This document shows positions 51,801 through 61,719 of a stretch of 64,000 nucleotides of DNA, in pieces. Source of the stretch: Caecitellus pseudoparvulus (taxonomy: Eukaryota; Bigyra: Bicosoecida); NCBI GenBank assembly GCA_965644315.1, contig CBFFRQ010000031.1, positions 558,001 to 622,000 on the forward strand, read 5' to 3'. The notes under the pieces are model-generated. The model searched no databases. It was not told where the DNA came from and saw only the letters and a list, made by a program, of their open reading frames with translations. Within the stretch, counting starts at the first letter, position 1; the number at the start of each line of letters is the position of its first letter. The position numbers and the translations under genes are program-made.

Positions 51801-54800
51801 TGAGCCAGCAAACACCGTGCTTGGAAAAACTGACCTCAGCTCCGGCTCAGGATATACTTGGAGAAAGAAAAATAATGCTTCTGTCCCTGAAGCACACTCA
51901 ATCGCAAGCTCAACTTGACTCATGAGAGCGGGCGCAGCGACTTCACACTGCACCTGGCTCGTGTTCTGCATCACCACCCTGGCCTCGCCCCCCTCCAACC
52001 TACACCCACACTCAGGGCCCAAATTTGACCCATACACAGTCACCACTGATGGCACACCCGCTACTACAGCCGAGGGGACCACATGACTCACTGTAGCTCC
52101 CGGCACTACTTGCAGTGTCACGGGGCCGGAGCGCACGGACGGCGCGACGCTCACCGACACATTCACGGCGCCTTCACGGAGTTCGAATGGGGCAATACAG
52201 AGCACTGATGAGTCCGTCACATTCACTGCAGGGAAGGAAAACCCGTCAAACCAGCACGTCGTATCGGCCTCCGCCGCGCCCGGCGCTCGAAGGGCTGTGC
52301 CGTGCACCCACACCACCCTGCCCCGCCCCTGCTGCACTCGCCGCGGGTCCACCACACCGATCACCGGACGGTCAACGCTGCGCACCGCTTGACCCTGTGC
52401 AAGCACCTGGTCGTCGACCCACAGTGATACTGGGTGATGCCCTGGGGGCAGGGCCGGCACGCTGACAGAGAGTGCGGATGCAGATACCCAGGTTGGGTGA
52501 AGGGTGAGGGGCCGGGTAGCGTTGATGCGCACAAGAAGGTTGGGGACTGGAGGGAAGGGGCCTCCGATGATGCGGAGGATCTGCGGAGAGTCACTGGGTA
52601 CAGCGCTTGGCGACACTTGAATCCCTAGCTTTCGTCGTACGATGTTGATGCTTTGAGGCAGCCCTTGGAGGGTTCCGCACGCTACGTTGGCCCAAGCCTG
52701 CCCCCCAGCGCACGATTCAAGCCATGAAGGAAATTTGCATGACCAATGGTTTGGTAGGAGCGTCTTGGTGCAGTTGGATGCTCCAAAGTTGCACGATGGC
52801 GAGGCGATCTCAACTCTCACATCGGCCTCTGAGCAGTCAACTGCGACAGTTAGTGACGCTGAGGAGTGCAAAACAATGACGGGGCCTTGGAACTTGGGCT
52901 GTAATGGCCGCGAAGACTTAGTAGCGATTGGAGCTCCCAAGAAGAGGAGGCTAATTGCATGGTGCTCGTGCCCAGCATGGCTCAAACATCGAGCGGAGGA
53001 GGGAGACACCACTGGTGAAGTCCTGATCTCTGCTTGCTGACACTGAAGCAGCCCTGGCTTTCCCACGCCACTGTAATCGGCAACAAACTCTACCCCTTGG
53101 CGATCATGAGAGGTTTGAAAAGGCAAGGACTGCAAGATGCGGGGAGGGGGGACCACGACAAGTGGTTCATCGAGTTGTCCACCAGGACAATCCGCAACCA
53201 TGCGCCAAGCTCCAGCTTCAAGTGGATGAATGCTGGCGCAAGAAGCTTCAAATTGGGAGCTGATGAAGTGGCCTGCAACTGAGCGGTCTTCAGTTTGAAA
53301 TTTGCATCTGTCGCAGGTCTCTGTCGCTGGAGCACAGACCTTGCAAGGGATTTCTGTCGAACAAATGCGTGGGGGTACCGGACTTCGGCTTTGGACTGCT
53401 TGCTCCACAAGCACAGCCTCAGCAGATATATGTCGAGAGAAGCCTTCATCATACGATGTCCAAGGTGTTACCCAGGTTGCAGTGGCGTCCTTGCTTCCCT
53501 CGTCCAGAGTAACGGAACAGTGGGCAGATCTGCCGCCAAGAGCCAGAACTGGATACCCAAGCAGTGAAAACCTCGCTGTGTCCACACCGCACCACACTGA
53601 AGCAAAAAAGGTTGCAGCGTCGAAGAATATCGGAAATTTTACAACCCCGCTGCTGTCTCTTACTGTCAGCTCTTCAGTGTCGGGTGCGTTAAGAAAAGAC
53701 ACTGCTGCCGTCTCCGTTGCAATACCACTGCTCAGCCCGGCCACCTCGCCAACTCGAGCTGAGCACCATGAAGCGTGGAACACCTGAACTTGGCAGAGCA
53801 AGCCTGGAGTCTTGAAAAGGGCTATCGCCGGGGCGGTGGTCACTGTGCCGTGAATGTTAAGTACACACTCCCAGGCCGACCTGTTCGGTAGTGGCTCCGC
53901 GGTCCGCAGGAAGAGCGACTCGCCTCGGCCGCAAGAGACATGCACGTCTCTAGCTCGTAAAGGAATAAGATTCAGTGGCGGAAGCCGCATGGCTGGGCTG
54001 CGAATGGAATGAGAAAGTCCAACTTTGACCCCCTCCGCTCCTAGCATGTCAGAGCGATCCACGTTGCACTTCATCGTCTGGTCCTTGACCTCAAATATCG
54101 GAGCCACCCCCCCTGATCCTAGCAGGCACATCAACTCACTCCAGACTGAGCTGTGGATGCTTTTCATGTCAACTCCATGAACCGTCAGCTCGACCATTGC
54201 CAGGATTGGGACAGGCCGCAAGCTGACAGAGGCATGCTTGACGGCGCTTGCTAAGCCAACAAGCACGACCGCGCCCATTTCAATGTCCAGATTGAAAGAC
54301 GGAAGGTGAAGAGTCAAGGAATGCTCCCCAGGGGATAGTCGATCGCCCTCGCACACAATGACTGCGTCTGTGGAGTTTGCAACGCTGAACCCCATCTGCA
54401 CCCCTCCGAGCTGAAACTGGGCACCTTGCGCCAGCTTCAAGGGCTCAGAGCTTGTAAAAGTGACGAAAATAGCTGACACAGCGTCGCTTGATGCAACGAT
54501 CGGGAACACCCTGCGGGGCTCTGGAGCTTTAACTTGCTGCCCCACCGCCCACGAAGAGACTGCTTGGCCGGCATGCAGCAGGCGGAGCTCATGCGCAGGT
54601 GCACAGACATCTGGACAAGCGCAATGATGCCACTCTGACCTCGGGTTCACTACTAGCAAAGTCTCTGCGCCGCTCCTCCACTTGCAGGTTAGATTGCCGA
54701 TGCTGGACCACGGTGGCTGAAACGGAAGCCGAACTGAAGCTACCGGTGCTGCTCCAGACATGATCAAGACATCCAGCTCTTCAGCGGCTGTGAAAACATA

Positions 54801-57800
54801 AACGGAGACTTTACTCGTTCTTGACTCAAGCAAAGCCTCACCAGTCCTCAGGTCCACAGAGTTTCCCTTGAGGAATCGGCAAGGAGACAGTCCGTGCTGC
54901 TGTGCTGCACACTCAAGATGAACAGAGGTGTGGTTTTGGTTTAGGGTCATCGCGACAGGTAGCATATGCGAGGCGGAATCTTGGAAGCGCACCAAAGCTC
55001 CTGACGCTGAAATGTATATCACAGAGTCTGCAAGGTGCCCGAACGTCAACTGGCGCAGTGTCACTGACGGAGATGCTGGTGGTGTGGCCGGGAGCCCGTT
55101 AGGCCAAGCAAGAGCAATGTCGTAAAGCTGAGACGAGGTGGGCTGGACTGGATCAAAACGGCACTGGACATGCATAGCGTCAATTGTGACGTTGCTTCTG
55201 ACAAACCCGCTCTGCAAGCAGCGGAGGTACCTCCAGTTTTCATCCAGCGGATGCCGCTGCAGCACCCAGGAGACCTTGCACCCGCTAGCTGTACACATTG
55301 CCGACGGCTGAACAGCAGGGAGGCGATCAGTGAACGGTAAATGCACACTCTTTGAGGCCCCTTTGGCCGGGCTCATGCCACACGATATCGAAAACGCGGC
55401 CCTCGTCGCAGTGCTTCCCAGAGCACCTGCCGGCACCAGGCAGCTTGCCTTCGACCTATTGCCCCCTTGCACAGCGACAGTACTCCAAGTTAAATGAGCG
55501 GTCTCAAACGTGCAAGTGATGCTGCTTGTGCAACCTGGTGCCTCTGGGGAGAAAATCACCTTGCTGGGGGCATTTCTCCATAGGTAGAACGGTGTTACGC
55601 CGCTAAATGAAGGGCGTTGAGGCTCACGGAGGCTTCCGATGGGAGACTTTGTTCGAGCATGCATGCCAGCAATACTCCCCCCCGATATCGAAGGAAAGCT
55701 GCTGTGATTGTCTGCTGCCTGGCTGGAAAACGCTCCACCTGACCGTTTGGCAGCCCGAGTGGCCACCCCCAAGGATGCTTCGTGCGCAGTCCCTGAAGGA
55801 GATACCAGAGATTGAAGACTGGAGGTTGCCACTTGACCCAAGGATGCAGGTTGACTCTCATTATCCATGGTTGAGATTGGCACAGCCATTGACTGAAGTC
55901 CGGCACCCTGCTCGATGTACAGTGTCGCTGCCGGGGAGTCGGTGGGCAATGGACACGCTACCTTGAGTCCATCACCTGGCACGCGAATCCCAGGAACCTT
56001 GAAAATTTCGCCACCTGTGTGTGTCGAACCTATGCATATCACATCTTGCCTTTGATCCAGTGGTCGCCTCAGATCCAGCAACATGAAGTTTTGTTGGTTC
56101 GCGTCCGAAACGACGGTCGCGCTCATCACACTGGGGGAAGCTCCAGCGCGCACGAAACCTGACACTGTACGCGGAGCATCTTTTGCCGGACCATTATCAT
56201 CCATTGCTGATAGCGAGAATGACCAAATGCTCTCGTTGGTCGTGGAGCTGATGTCCACCAGCAGGTCCGTCTCGCTAGCCTGGCCTGTGATGGCACTTGG
56301 GTTGCCTGTCAGAACCAATGACTGTGGCAGCAAGGTGGAGGCCGCCAAGAGTGGAGTTGATGGGGGTGCAAACCGAACAGGTCCTCTTCGCACAGTGGTG
56401 TTCAGTGTCACCGTTGCTGATGACACACTCCGCCATGGAACCACAGGACCGGGGTGCGAAGCGACCGTCAAGCGGGACGGGTAGCTGACAGGACCTGGCT
56501 TGAAGCTGCTGACAGAGATTCTTGCACCAAGTAGATCTAGGAGTGTTGAACTCAACCCATAGTTTGGTTTTGTACTGAGCACCCACGGCTCCAAGCCTTG
56601 CGTAAGGTGAACCCCAACGTTGCTTGCGCAACTAACGAGAACAGTGAAGGTACCCCTACTGGCACAAGGTACCCGCTCGCAAGCTAAGCTAGCACCAATA
56701 AAACTAGCTTGAAATAGGTGCACTCTGGACCTGAATGCCTGTTGGATTCCGGAGAGGATGGCGGGCTCTGGCCAGCTCCCTTGAACGTCCAGTGTGAAGC
56801 TGTGAATCACTTCTCCGTCGCATGCTCTTGTAGCGCAAGCCCGGAACTGCTCAAGAGTCAGAGAACACTCACCACTGACACTTGCAGGGACAGTGATGCG
56901 TCGAGTTCGCCTTTGCAGCCCTGCTGAGTCGCACGATGCTTGTCCCTCACAATCTCCCCAGCCACCCCACAACCCCACACTGCAGTTCCGCACACAGCCC
57001 CCAACGCTATTGTTCGGCTCCATCACTCCCCCAGAGAGACTTGTAAAAGGTGGTAGATGTGTAACACATCCGTTTGGAAGAAGCTTTTCTGATGTGCCTG
57101 CTCTGCAGGCCTCAGAAAGAGGGACAGAGTACGTGACAGAGGCATTGAGACACAGGCGCACAGTGCAGAGGTGGCTCCTCCAAAAGCTCTCATCGACTCG
57201 ATTGCAGCGATTCTCAAGCTGCCGACCTCCAATTACGGTCGGCTGTTCACGTTCCTGAGGAGTGAGTTCGAACTCCTTCCCTTGAGAGTCAACGACAGGG
57301 TCCGCTTTCACAGCAGAGAGCAAGAGCTCGCGCACTGTCCAGGCCTGTGCAGCCTCCATGTCCAACACTTGAGGGCTTACCGCTGCAAGGTCATGGTCTA
57401 GGCAGTGGGACGTGCTGGCAGCGCACCCGCTCAGCGTCTGCAGGCTGCCCTCCCTGCCTTGTACCAGAGAGGCCAGGTGTCCAAGAGCGTGTGAGCTGGC
57501 GTTCACCCCAAGCGGCCTGAGCAGAGCGGTGGTGTGCGAATGCAACATAAGCACAGTGACACTTCCTAAAGAAACACTCAGACCCACCAGTGAACGAGAA
57601 TCCAGGTTGGCGGCAACAACGGCGCAACCTTTTTGAAGACGCTTCCTGCACCGTCGACTTCAGGCTCGGCAAGCACTTGGAAGAGTGCTTTGCCACCCTG
57701 CATCAGTGCTGCTTGTTTTGCATCAGCATTGAGTAGAATCTGATAGAAGCGTGGGTGATACGTTGCGTGCTCCTGAGGGCTATGGCTCACGAGCACACTC

Positions 57801-58006
57801 ACCAGTGACGCAGGTTGCGGAATTTGCTTGCTCAAAGCAGCGCGGTGCTGAAGCAACTGAGGGCTGGATGCCGATGCCACATCGGAAAAAACCACAACAG
57901 GGGGCAGAAAACCCCTAATAGGCTGTAGGAGGTGCTCCGAGTCTCCCTTTCCGAGCTGGCACCCACACCAGAGCAGCACGAGCGCGAGTGCGCGTTTCAA
58001 GGCCAT
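22872..58006 (-). CDS. Giant multi-TM surface protein with IPT/TIG, TSP1-like and GCC2/GCC3 regions (~11,680 aa)
   Basis: Two exons are inferred: 58006-57652 and 57565-22872, about 11,682 residues. Exon 2 is a single open frame of 34,694 nt. Exon 1 supplies a signal peptide (MALKRALALVLLWCGCQLG); an in-frame Met at 58030 is an alternative start. The linking 86-nt intron (GTGCAG...TTTCTTTAG, phase 1) is the one combination I found that restores the frame, giving EVDGSVTVLMLHSH. Regions in order: TSP1-like motif ~310-370; beta-sandwich IPT/TIG-type repeats ~400-5,800; other repeated modules ~5,860-6,910; more repeats and clear IPT/TIG domains to ~8,760; GCC2/GCC3 cysteine motifs ~8,760-9,560; juxtamembrane Cys-rich segment; about nine TM helices ~10,490-11,020; cytoplasmic tail to the end. 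NxS/T glycosylation sites are frequent in the predicted ectodomain. Function is unknown; a cell-surface or ciliary adhesion or sensing role is a guess from architecture. Confidence 0.88.
24850..26455 (-). other. Multi-TM domain of the giant protein
   Basis: About nine hydrophobic helices are visible: YFVLFVMVGGFINIIGLAVF, VAGVIIATTPVVFAIGL, AFILLGLFMVTVGTHAYV, FFLASLLEQVVLLLLLEF, YIIILIYKFMQVFVELSLL, a shorter FVSAFLVEVLSMM, LVFYTMFALIIIPFQLSL, AAGYAWGLLLLLLGATI and FSDVLFGVILLFTWGLGYI. Loops between them carry basic and acidic clusters. No ion-channel selectivity filter, GPS cleavage site or PLAT domain was recognised, so it is not an obvious polycystin. Confidence 0.8.
29240..31630 (-). other. 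GCC2/GCC3-type cysteine-rich repeats of the giant protein
   Basis: About 25 copies of C-P-x-G-x-[FY]-C-P or close variants lie within residues ~8,764-9,561, such as PCPSGHFCP, CPRGTFCAG, CPVGYFCP and CPAGYYC. This is the ephrin-receptor-like GCC2/GCC3 pattern (TNFR-like disulfide ladders), common in long extracellular stalks of protist and animal surface proteins. It sits between the IPT cluster and the membrane segments, so it probably forms the stalk. Confidence 0.9.
31780..34110 (-). other. Membrane-proximal IPT/TIG cluster of the giant protein
   Basis: These are the clearest IPT/TIG domains in the protein: SLSPPSGPVSGGTLVAITG, LSPSSGPMGGKTLINIQG, LSPHHGSLRGGTPVLVTG, LTPPQSWSTGGHTIVVKG and LDPVFGPAVTAGSAVSIFG. 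Each is followed by a short Cys-containing strand and a cysteine near the end (for example LLSCETPP), which suggests one disulfide per domain. Confidence 0.85.
37200..40350 (-). other. Tandem non-IPT modules in the giant protein
   Basis: Residues ~5,860-6,910 contain several units of roughly 100-130 residues with a shared plan: a strand such as GSLAFRLGG or GAFSLRWGG, a short link, a helix such as SPEAVRDALLGVPGV or ADSLQSALRQIPGL, then V-x-V and a later YFVTFFG-like strand. They differ from IPT/TIG. Similar strand-helix modules occur in other giant protist surface proteins, but I cannot name the family with certainty. Confidence 0.55.
41050..44150 (-). other. IPT/TIG-type repeat segment of the giant protein
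   Basis: This part of the giant ectodomain holds several recognisable IPT/TIG-like units, for example PAPTVSSFEPRVIRVGVKTR followed by LHIYGSNFF, and STIWSVLPRSGSILGGNRV followed by a CWFG turn. Each has the phrase P-x-hydrophobic-P-x-S/G-x-GG leading to an hydrophobic-x-G-x-x-F core. IPT/TIG folds are immunoglobulin-like and occur in plexins, Met and fibrocystin-type proteins. Confidence 0.7.
50368..51023 (-). repeat. 656-bp near-identical in-frame repeat, copy 2 in protein order
   Basis: Aligned by eye with 51934-52589, this block differs at six positions out of 656 (about 99% identity). It encodes ~218 residues beginning PQILRIIGGPFPPVPNLL and ending at CEVAAP, covering two to three IPT/TIG-type beta-sandwich units. 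The offset is 1,566 bp, exactly 522 codons, so the frame is kept. The protein-level changes I see are all Ile/Val exchanges. Confidence 0.95.
51934..52589 (-). repeat. 656-bp near-identical in-frame repeat, copy 1 in protein order
   Basis: Partner of 50368-51023. Similarity stops sharply on both sides: sequence before PQILRIIGG and after CEVAAP is unrelated between copies. The 910 bp between the copies encode different IPT-like units, so this is a dispersed rather than a perfect tandem duplication. Confidence 0.95.
56810..56997 (-). other. Thrombospondin type-1-like motif in the giant protein
   Basis: Residues ~308-370 read WGGWGDCEGQASC, then QRRTRRI and three later cysteines (GEC, RACATRACDG). 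The spaced Trp residues, basic strand and cysteine order match a TSP1 repeat, a module of secreted adhesion proteins. It is a single copy near the N terminus. Confidence 0.7.
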
Positions 58007-58360
58007 GCGTTTCGCTTCCCACGCCTGCACAGAAGCAGAACCCTCCTATCGACAAAGGCTTTGAGGAGAGGCATGCAAAGTAGATATTCCGATTAAATCA
58101 AAGCCTGATGCAGAACTGGCACTGCAGTTGTGAGGTCTGCACTACATCGTCGCTTTGCGAGGGGGAATGTATTGGCTGTGTAGCTGGTGTGCACGGGCCG
58201 TGCTTAAGGATGTGCGGTGAAAATAGCGCAGAAATAGCTTGATCGCCATCCAGCACCCGAAACATTCCTTCCAACGGGGAAGCAGACCTGGAAGTCGTGA
58301 TCACTGGCAATGTATGAAGCTTGGCATGGCCGCTTCTGTGCAGAACTCGAACGGACACAC
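58007..58360. promoter_or_regulatory. Gap between CAP-G stop and giant-gene start
   Basis: These 354 bp must include the CAP-G 3' UTR and the promoter of the giant gene, both on the minus strand. If the Met at 58030 is used, the first 24 bp are coding. I see no TATA box, repeat or small gene. Confidence 0.4.
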
Positions 58361-61300
58361 TCACTCCAGCTCGGAGGGTGAAGCCGTTGCAATGAGCAGC
58401 GCAGCGAGAGCCTCCAGCTCACTGGAGCAGGTAGGCAAACTCTGTTGGGCCTTCTTAGCCTGCCGCTTGATAGCTGCAGAACACTGTGCAGATGCGCGGG
58501 ATAGGAAGAAGTGGAGGAGCGGCTCCACTTGGACGAACCCTTCGTGCATGTCCTGCTCGTCGTCATCAAATCCTTTCGCAGCATGAATCTGCCCACACAA
58601 TCGGGAAGAAACTTTCACGGGGGCGTCCCAAGTCTCGGCCTCGTCAGTGGCTGTCGCCAGCAGAATGGCAAGCGCGACCATTGCCTCTGGGGCTCCGACA
58701 AGGCGCAACTCTTGCTCTGAGGTACTGAAGGGAGCACAGACTTGTTTGCTACTTCCTTGCTGAAGTAAGAACACTGAGAAGTCTGCGAAATTGCCAACTG
58801 CTTCCAGCTCGCCTTGGGCGCTCATGGTTTTCCCGCGAATGCTGGCGAGGAACGTGCCAGCGCCAAGTAGCACAGCACGAGCACACAAGCGCACATTCTC
58901 TTCTGCAGCTGAAGCAAACAGTGGCAAGAATACTGAAAGGGCCTGCTTTCCGCGGACTTTAGCCGCTTCAGATGCTTTGGAAGCCACCGAGCCCGCCTTG
59001 GCATCCTGACATTGCGCAGTCGGCAAGCAAAAGTGGCAAAGCAGTTCAGACAGCAGCGTGACAAGCACATCAGGATGCTGAATCTTCCCGACAAACATTG
59101 CCTTTGCAAGCCCTTCAGCAGCAATTGTTTGCATGGGTGTAGAGGCAGCGGAGCCAGCCTGAAGTACGCTCCCCAGCAGCTGGAAGATTGCGATGGGAGT
59201 CGAGCAGGCCGGGGGACCCTGAAGGAACCCACAATCCAGCCCTTGGCATGCCTCAAACGCAGATGTTGGCATGGCAACGACCCAATCGCTCATAACTTGA
59301 AGCGCATTCACTCGCACCAGATCTTCTTCGTGGCAGCTTGCCTCTCGGATGGAACCAAGATGCAACGCTACGAAGTCTGCCTGCACATTCTGAGATGCTC
59401 TTGTTGGTTGAGGGAGCAGTGCGTATAGTCCCACACACCGAAGGCCCAGCGCTTGAATGGCAGCACCGCCCTTCAATGCAGGGACTGCCACCGCGTTTAC
59501 TGCAGCTGACACGTCAGTGTGGTCAATGGCCACCGGGCATTCAGACAGCAAAGCCGCAAGGGTGTGCAGCGCCCGAACCCATAAGTCATCGCGCTTTGCT
59601 GAATGCTGCGAGATACAGGCTTGCTCGGCGAGTCCAAGAACACACTCCGCTACCCTTTTAGCACAGACGGTGGCACCCTGAAGTGCCAGCTCACAACGAA
59701 CAAGCCGCTGGATAACGGCGCCTCCTGGGACCGGCGGTCCAGTCCCAGAAGACGATAACGTGTAAGAGCTTGTGCTCCAGCATTGTTGCACAGCATGGCC
59801 ACATGGCTCAGGTGCACCGAACAAGATCAAGCTGAGCAGCTCCCCGCCGGCTGAAGCCTCGGTAGCCTGAATGTGGCCGAGCAGTGAGAGAGCAAGTGCG
59901 GAGAAGCGCTCAACTCCAACAACATCACATGTGTCTTTTGACTCGGCCAGCTGCAACAAGTACTGAAGGACCTGCTGACTCTCCAGAGCTAGGGACAAGT
60001 CCTCCTCCTCGCTTTCGCCTCGCTGAGCTGCACAGACGTCAAGAATTAGCCGGCACACCTCTGTCAAAGAGGGAGACAGAGCATCCAGCAGTGCCTCTGC
60101 TTGGCTGGGAGACAGGCTCTGTGAGTCACCTCGCACGATTGCCGTCAGCCAACGGCACCTGGTGCTCCATGCTGCTGCCACGGGCGCTGAAAGGTCAGAA
60201 CCAGCCAGCGAAACAGCCGCGGCAGCTTCCCTTTGTGATGGAGGGCAACCCCACGGCGTAAACGCCGCAATCTGCTGAAGACCCTCCCATCGATCACGCG
60301 GGGGAACTTGACACCCCATCGTGGCATTGGGATCTTCAGCAGCTGCTCGATCCAGCGGCCGTAAATAGCCAGAGGCAAACTCAGGCAATGGTGTGCGGGA
60401 GTCAACGGCGTTGCTGACAGGGGCGACAGAGGCAGCAGCCAGGTAAAGCACCTCCAGGGCTTTGCAGCCCATCTCGTAGTTCCCCTCAAGCTGCAGCAGT
60501 TGCAAGAAGCCAGCTGCATCCCAGCCGCACGATGCGGCCCACGCAGTCAGCATTGAGGCCACCGACGCATGAACTTGACTGACACGATCAGCCATTCCTA
60601 CACAGCAAAGAAATACCCTGTCATCTGCCGTGAGGGCGGTCGGATTTACCTTCTGTTCCACGATTCGGAACGCTGCAGCCCGAACGTCTGGGGAAGTGTC
60701 CTGGACGCGCTCCAAGATGTGCTTGATGGTGCTGTGGGAGACCACAACAGCATCCAGAGCTGCAAGCCTTGCTTGTCTGCGAAGAAATAAGAACCATGCG
60801 TGTGGTGCGAAGCCTGTTCGCTGTGGTGCGGGATTCTCTCACGGTGAGGGGTCCAACTGCATAGCAGCGCACAGGCGCGCTGTTATCTCGCAGGAGGGGT
60901 CGCTGGCATTCTGCAAGCGTTGAAGTGCGCGGATGGCGGCGGAGCGAACGCCGACAAGCTTGTCTTTGCTCCTGATCAGCATCGCCTCGGTGAGGCTCGA
61001 CCAAACATCTTCTCTGTGTGAGATAAGGGACTCTGGGCCATGCTTGCCTGTTGCAAGACGTGCTCGTTGCAAAACTCACGGAAAGTCTGCCTCATCTGAC
61101 AGGACACCAAGAATGCCTGAAATGATTGTACAGCACCGAAGACGTACAGCCTTGTCTTTGCAGCTGGACAGGGGGGCAAGACACTGTGCAGGGACGGCAG
61201 CAAGCGTTACGAGTCTAACGGGTGAAACGCCGATTCGCGCGCAAGCATGCACCTGCAGCAACGCAAGCCCTAGGGCGTCATCATGGCCGCCATCGAAAGT

Positions 61301-61516
61301 CGAGCAAGTGAAAACCACGAAGTCGATTACTTTCTGGCAGGCTACCTTGCACCCAGAGACGGGAAGGACGCGGAGTACCATTGAGCAATAGGCCGACCGA
61401 AACGCCGCTGCATCGCCCGTGCTCATGTGAAGCTTTCTGAGCCTTGCAGCTCCACGACGGTGTGATGAAGAGCTCTGTTGGGCTGATTGAAACACTTCTG
61501 AAACTGCTACCTCCAT
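58361..61516 (-). CDS. CAPG: Condensin complex subunit 3 (CAP-G/NCAPG/Ycg1)
   Basis: Three exons: 61516-61080, 61013-60843 and 60776-58361, encoding 1,007 residues, near the ~1,015 of human NCAPG. CAP-G is a HEAT-repeat subunit of condensin I that binds the kleisin and DNA during mitotic chromosome compaction. Exons 1 and 2 join as DEADFPEDVWSSLTEAMLIR, and exons 2 and 3 as QLDPSPQARLAALDAVV, both in agreement with the family (the KDK-x-x-x-VR HEAT unit and the following DxxPxVR unit). Later landmarks are DRVSQVHASVASMLTAW and AAEGLAKAMFVGKI (~755). Both introns are 66 nt, with donors GTGAGT and GTGAGA. The C terminus is short and lacks a long basic tail. The next gene upstream ends 203 bp away on the same strand. 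Confidence 0.93.
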
Positions 61517-61719
61517 GCTTGGCGCCGAGTAGGTGAGGGAGCAGAAAGATCACAGCCCCAAACTTGCCTGGCCTGGCGCGTAGGCGTGCAGCGTGGGGTC
61601 AGGACGCGACAACTTGCCACAGTGGGAGACAGTGTCTGTTTCAAAGGAAGTGTGTGTAAATGAAGGGGGTTTGAATTGTGAAACAGTTACTGCTGTGGTC
61701 TGGACACTCCAAAGGGGCG

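Noticed and set aside
50368-52589. Assembly artefact as the cause of the repeat pair
   Set aside because: Six differences and 910 bp of unique sequence between the copies argue against a simple duplication error, though reads are needed to be certain.
57566-57587. 22-nt GTGGGT...TTTAG intron joining exon 1 and the giant frame
   Set aside because: Too short and of the wrong length to restore the frame; the 86-nt intron does.
22872-58006. Polycystin-1 or fibrocystin orthologue
   Set aside because: IPT/TIG repeats are shared, but there is no GPS site or PLAT domain, and a GCC2/GCC3 stalk with about nine TM helices does not match either protein.
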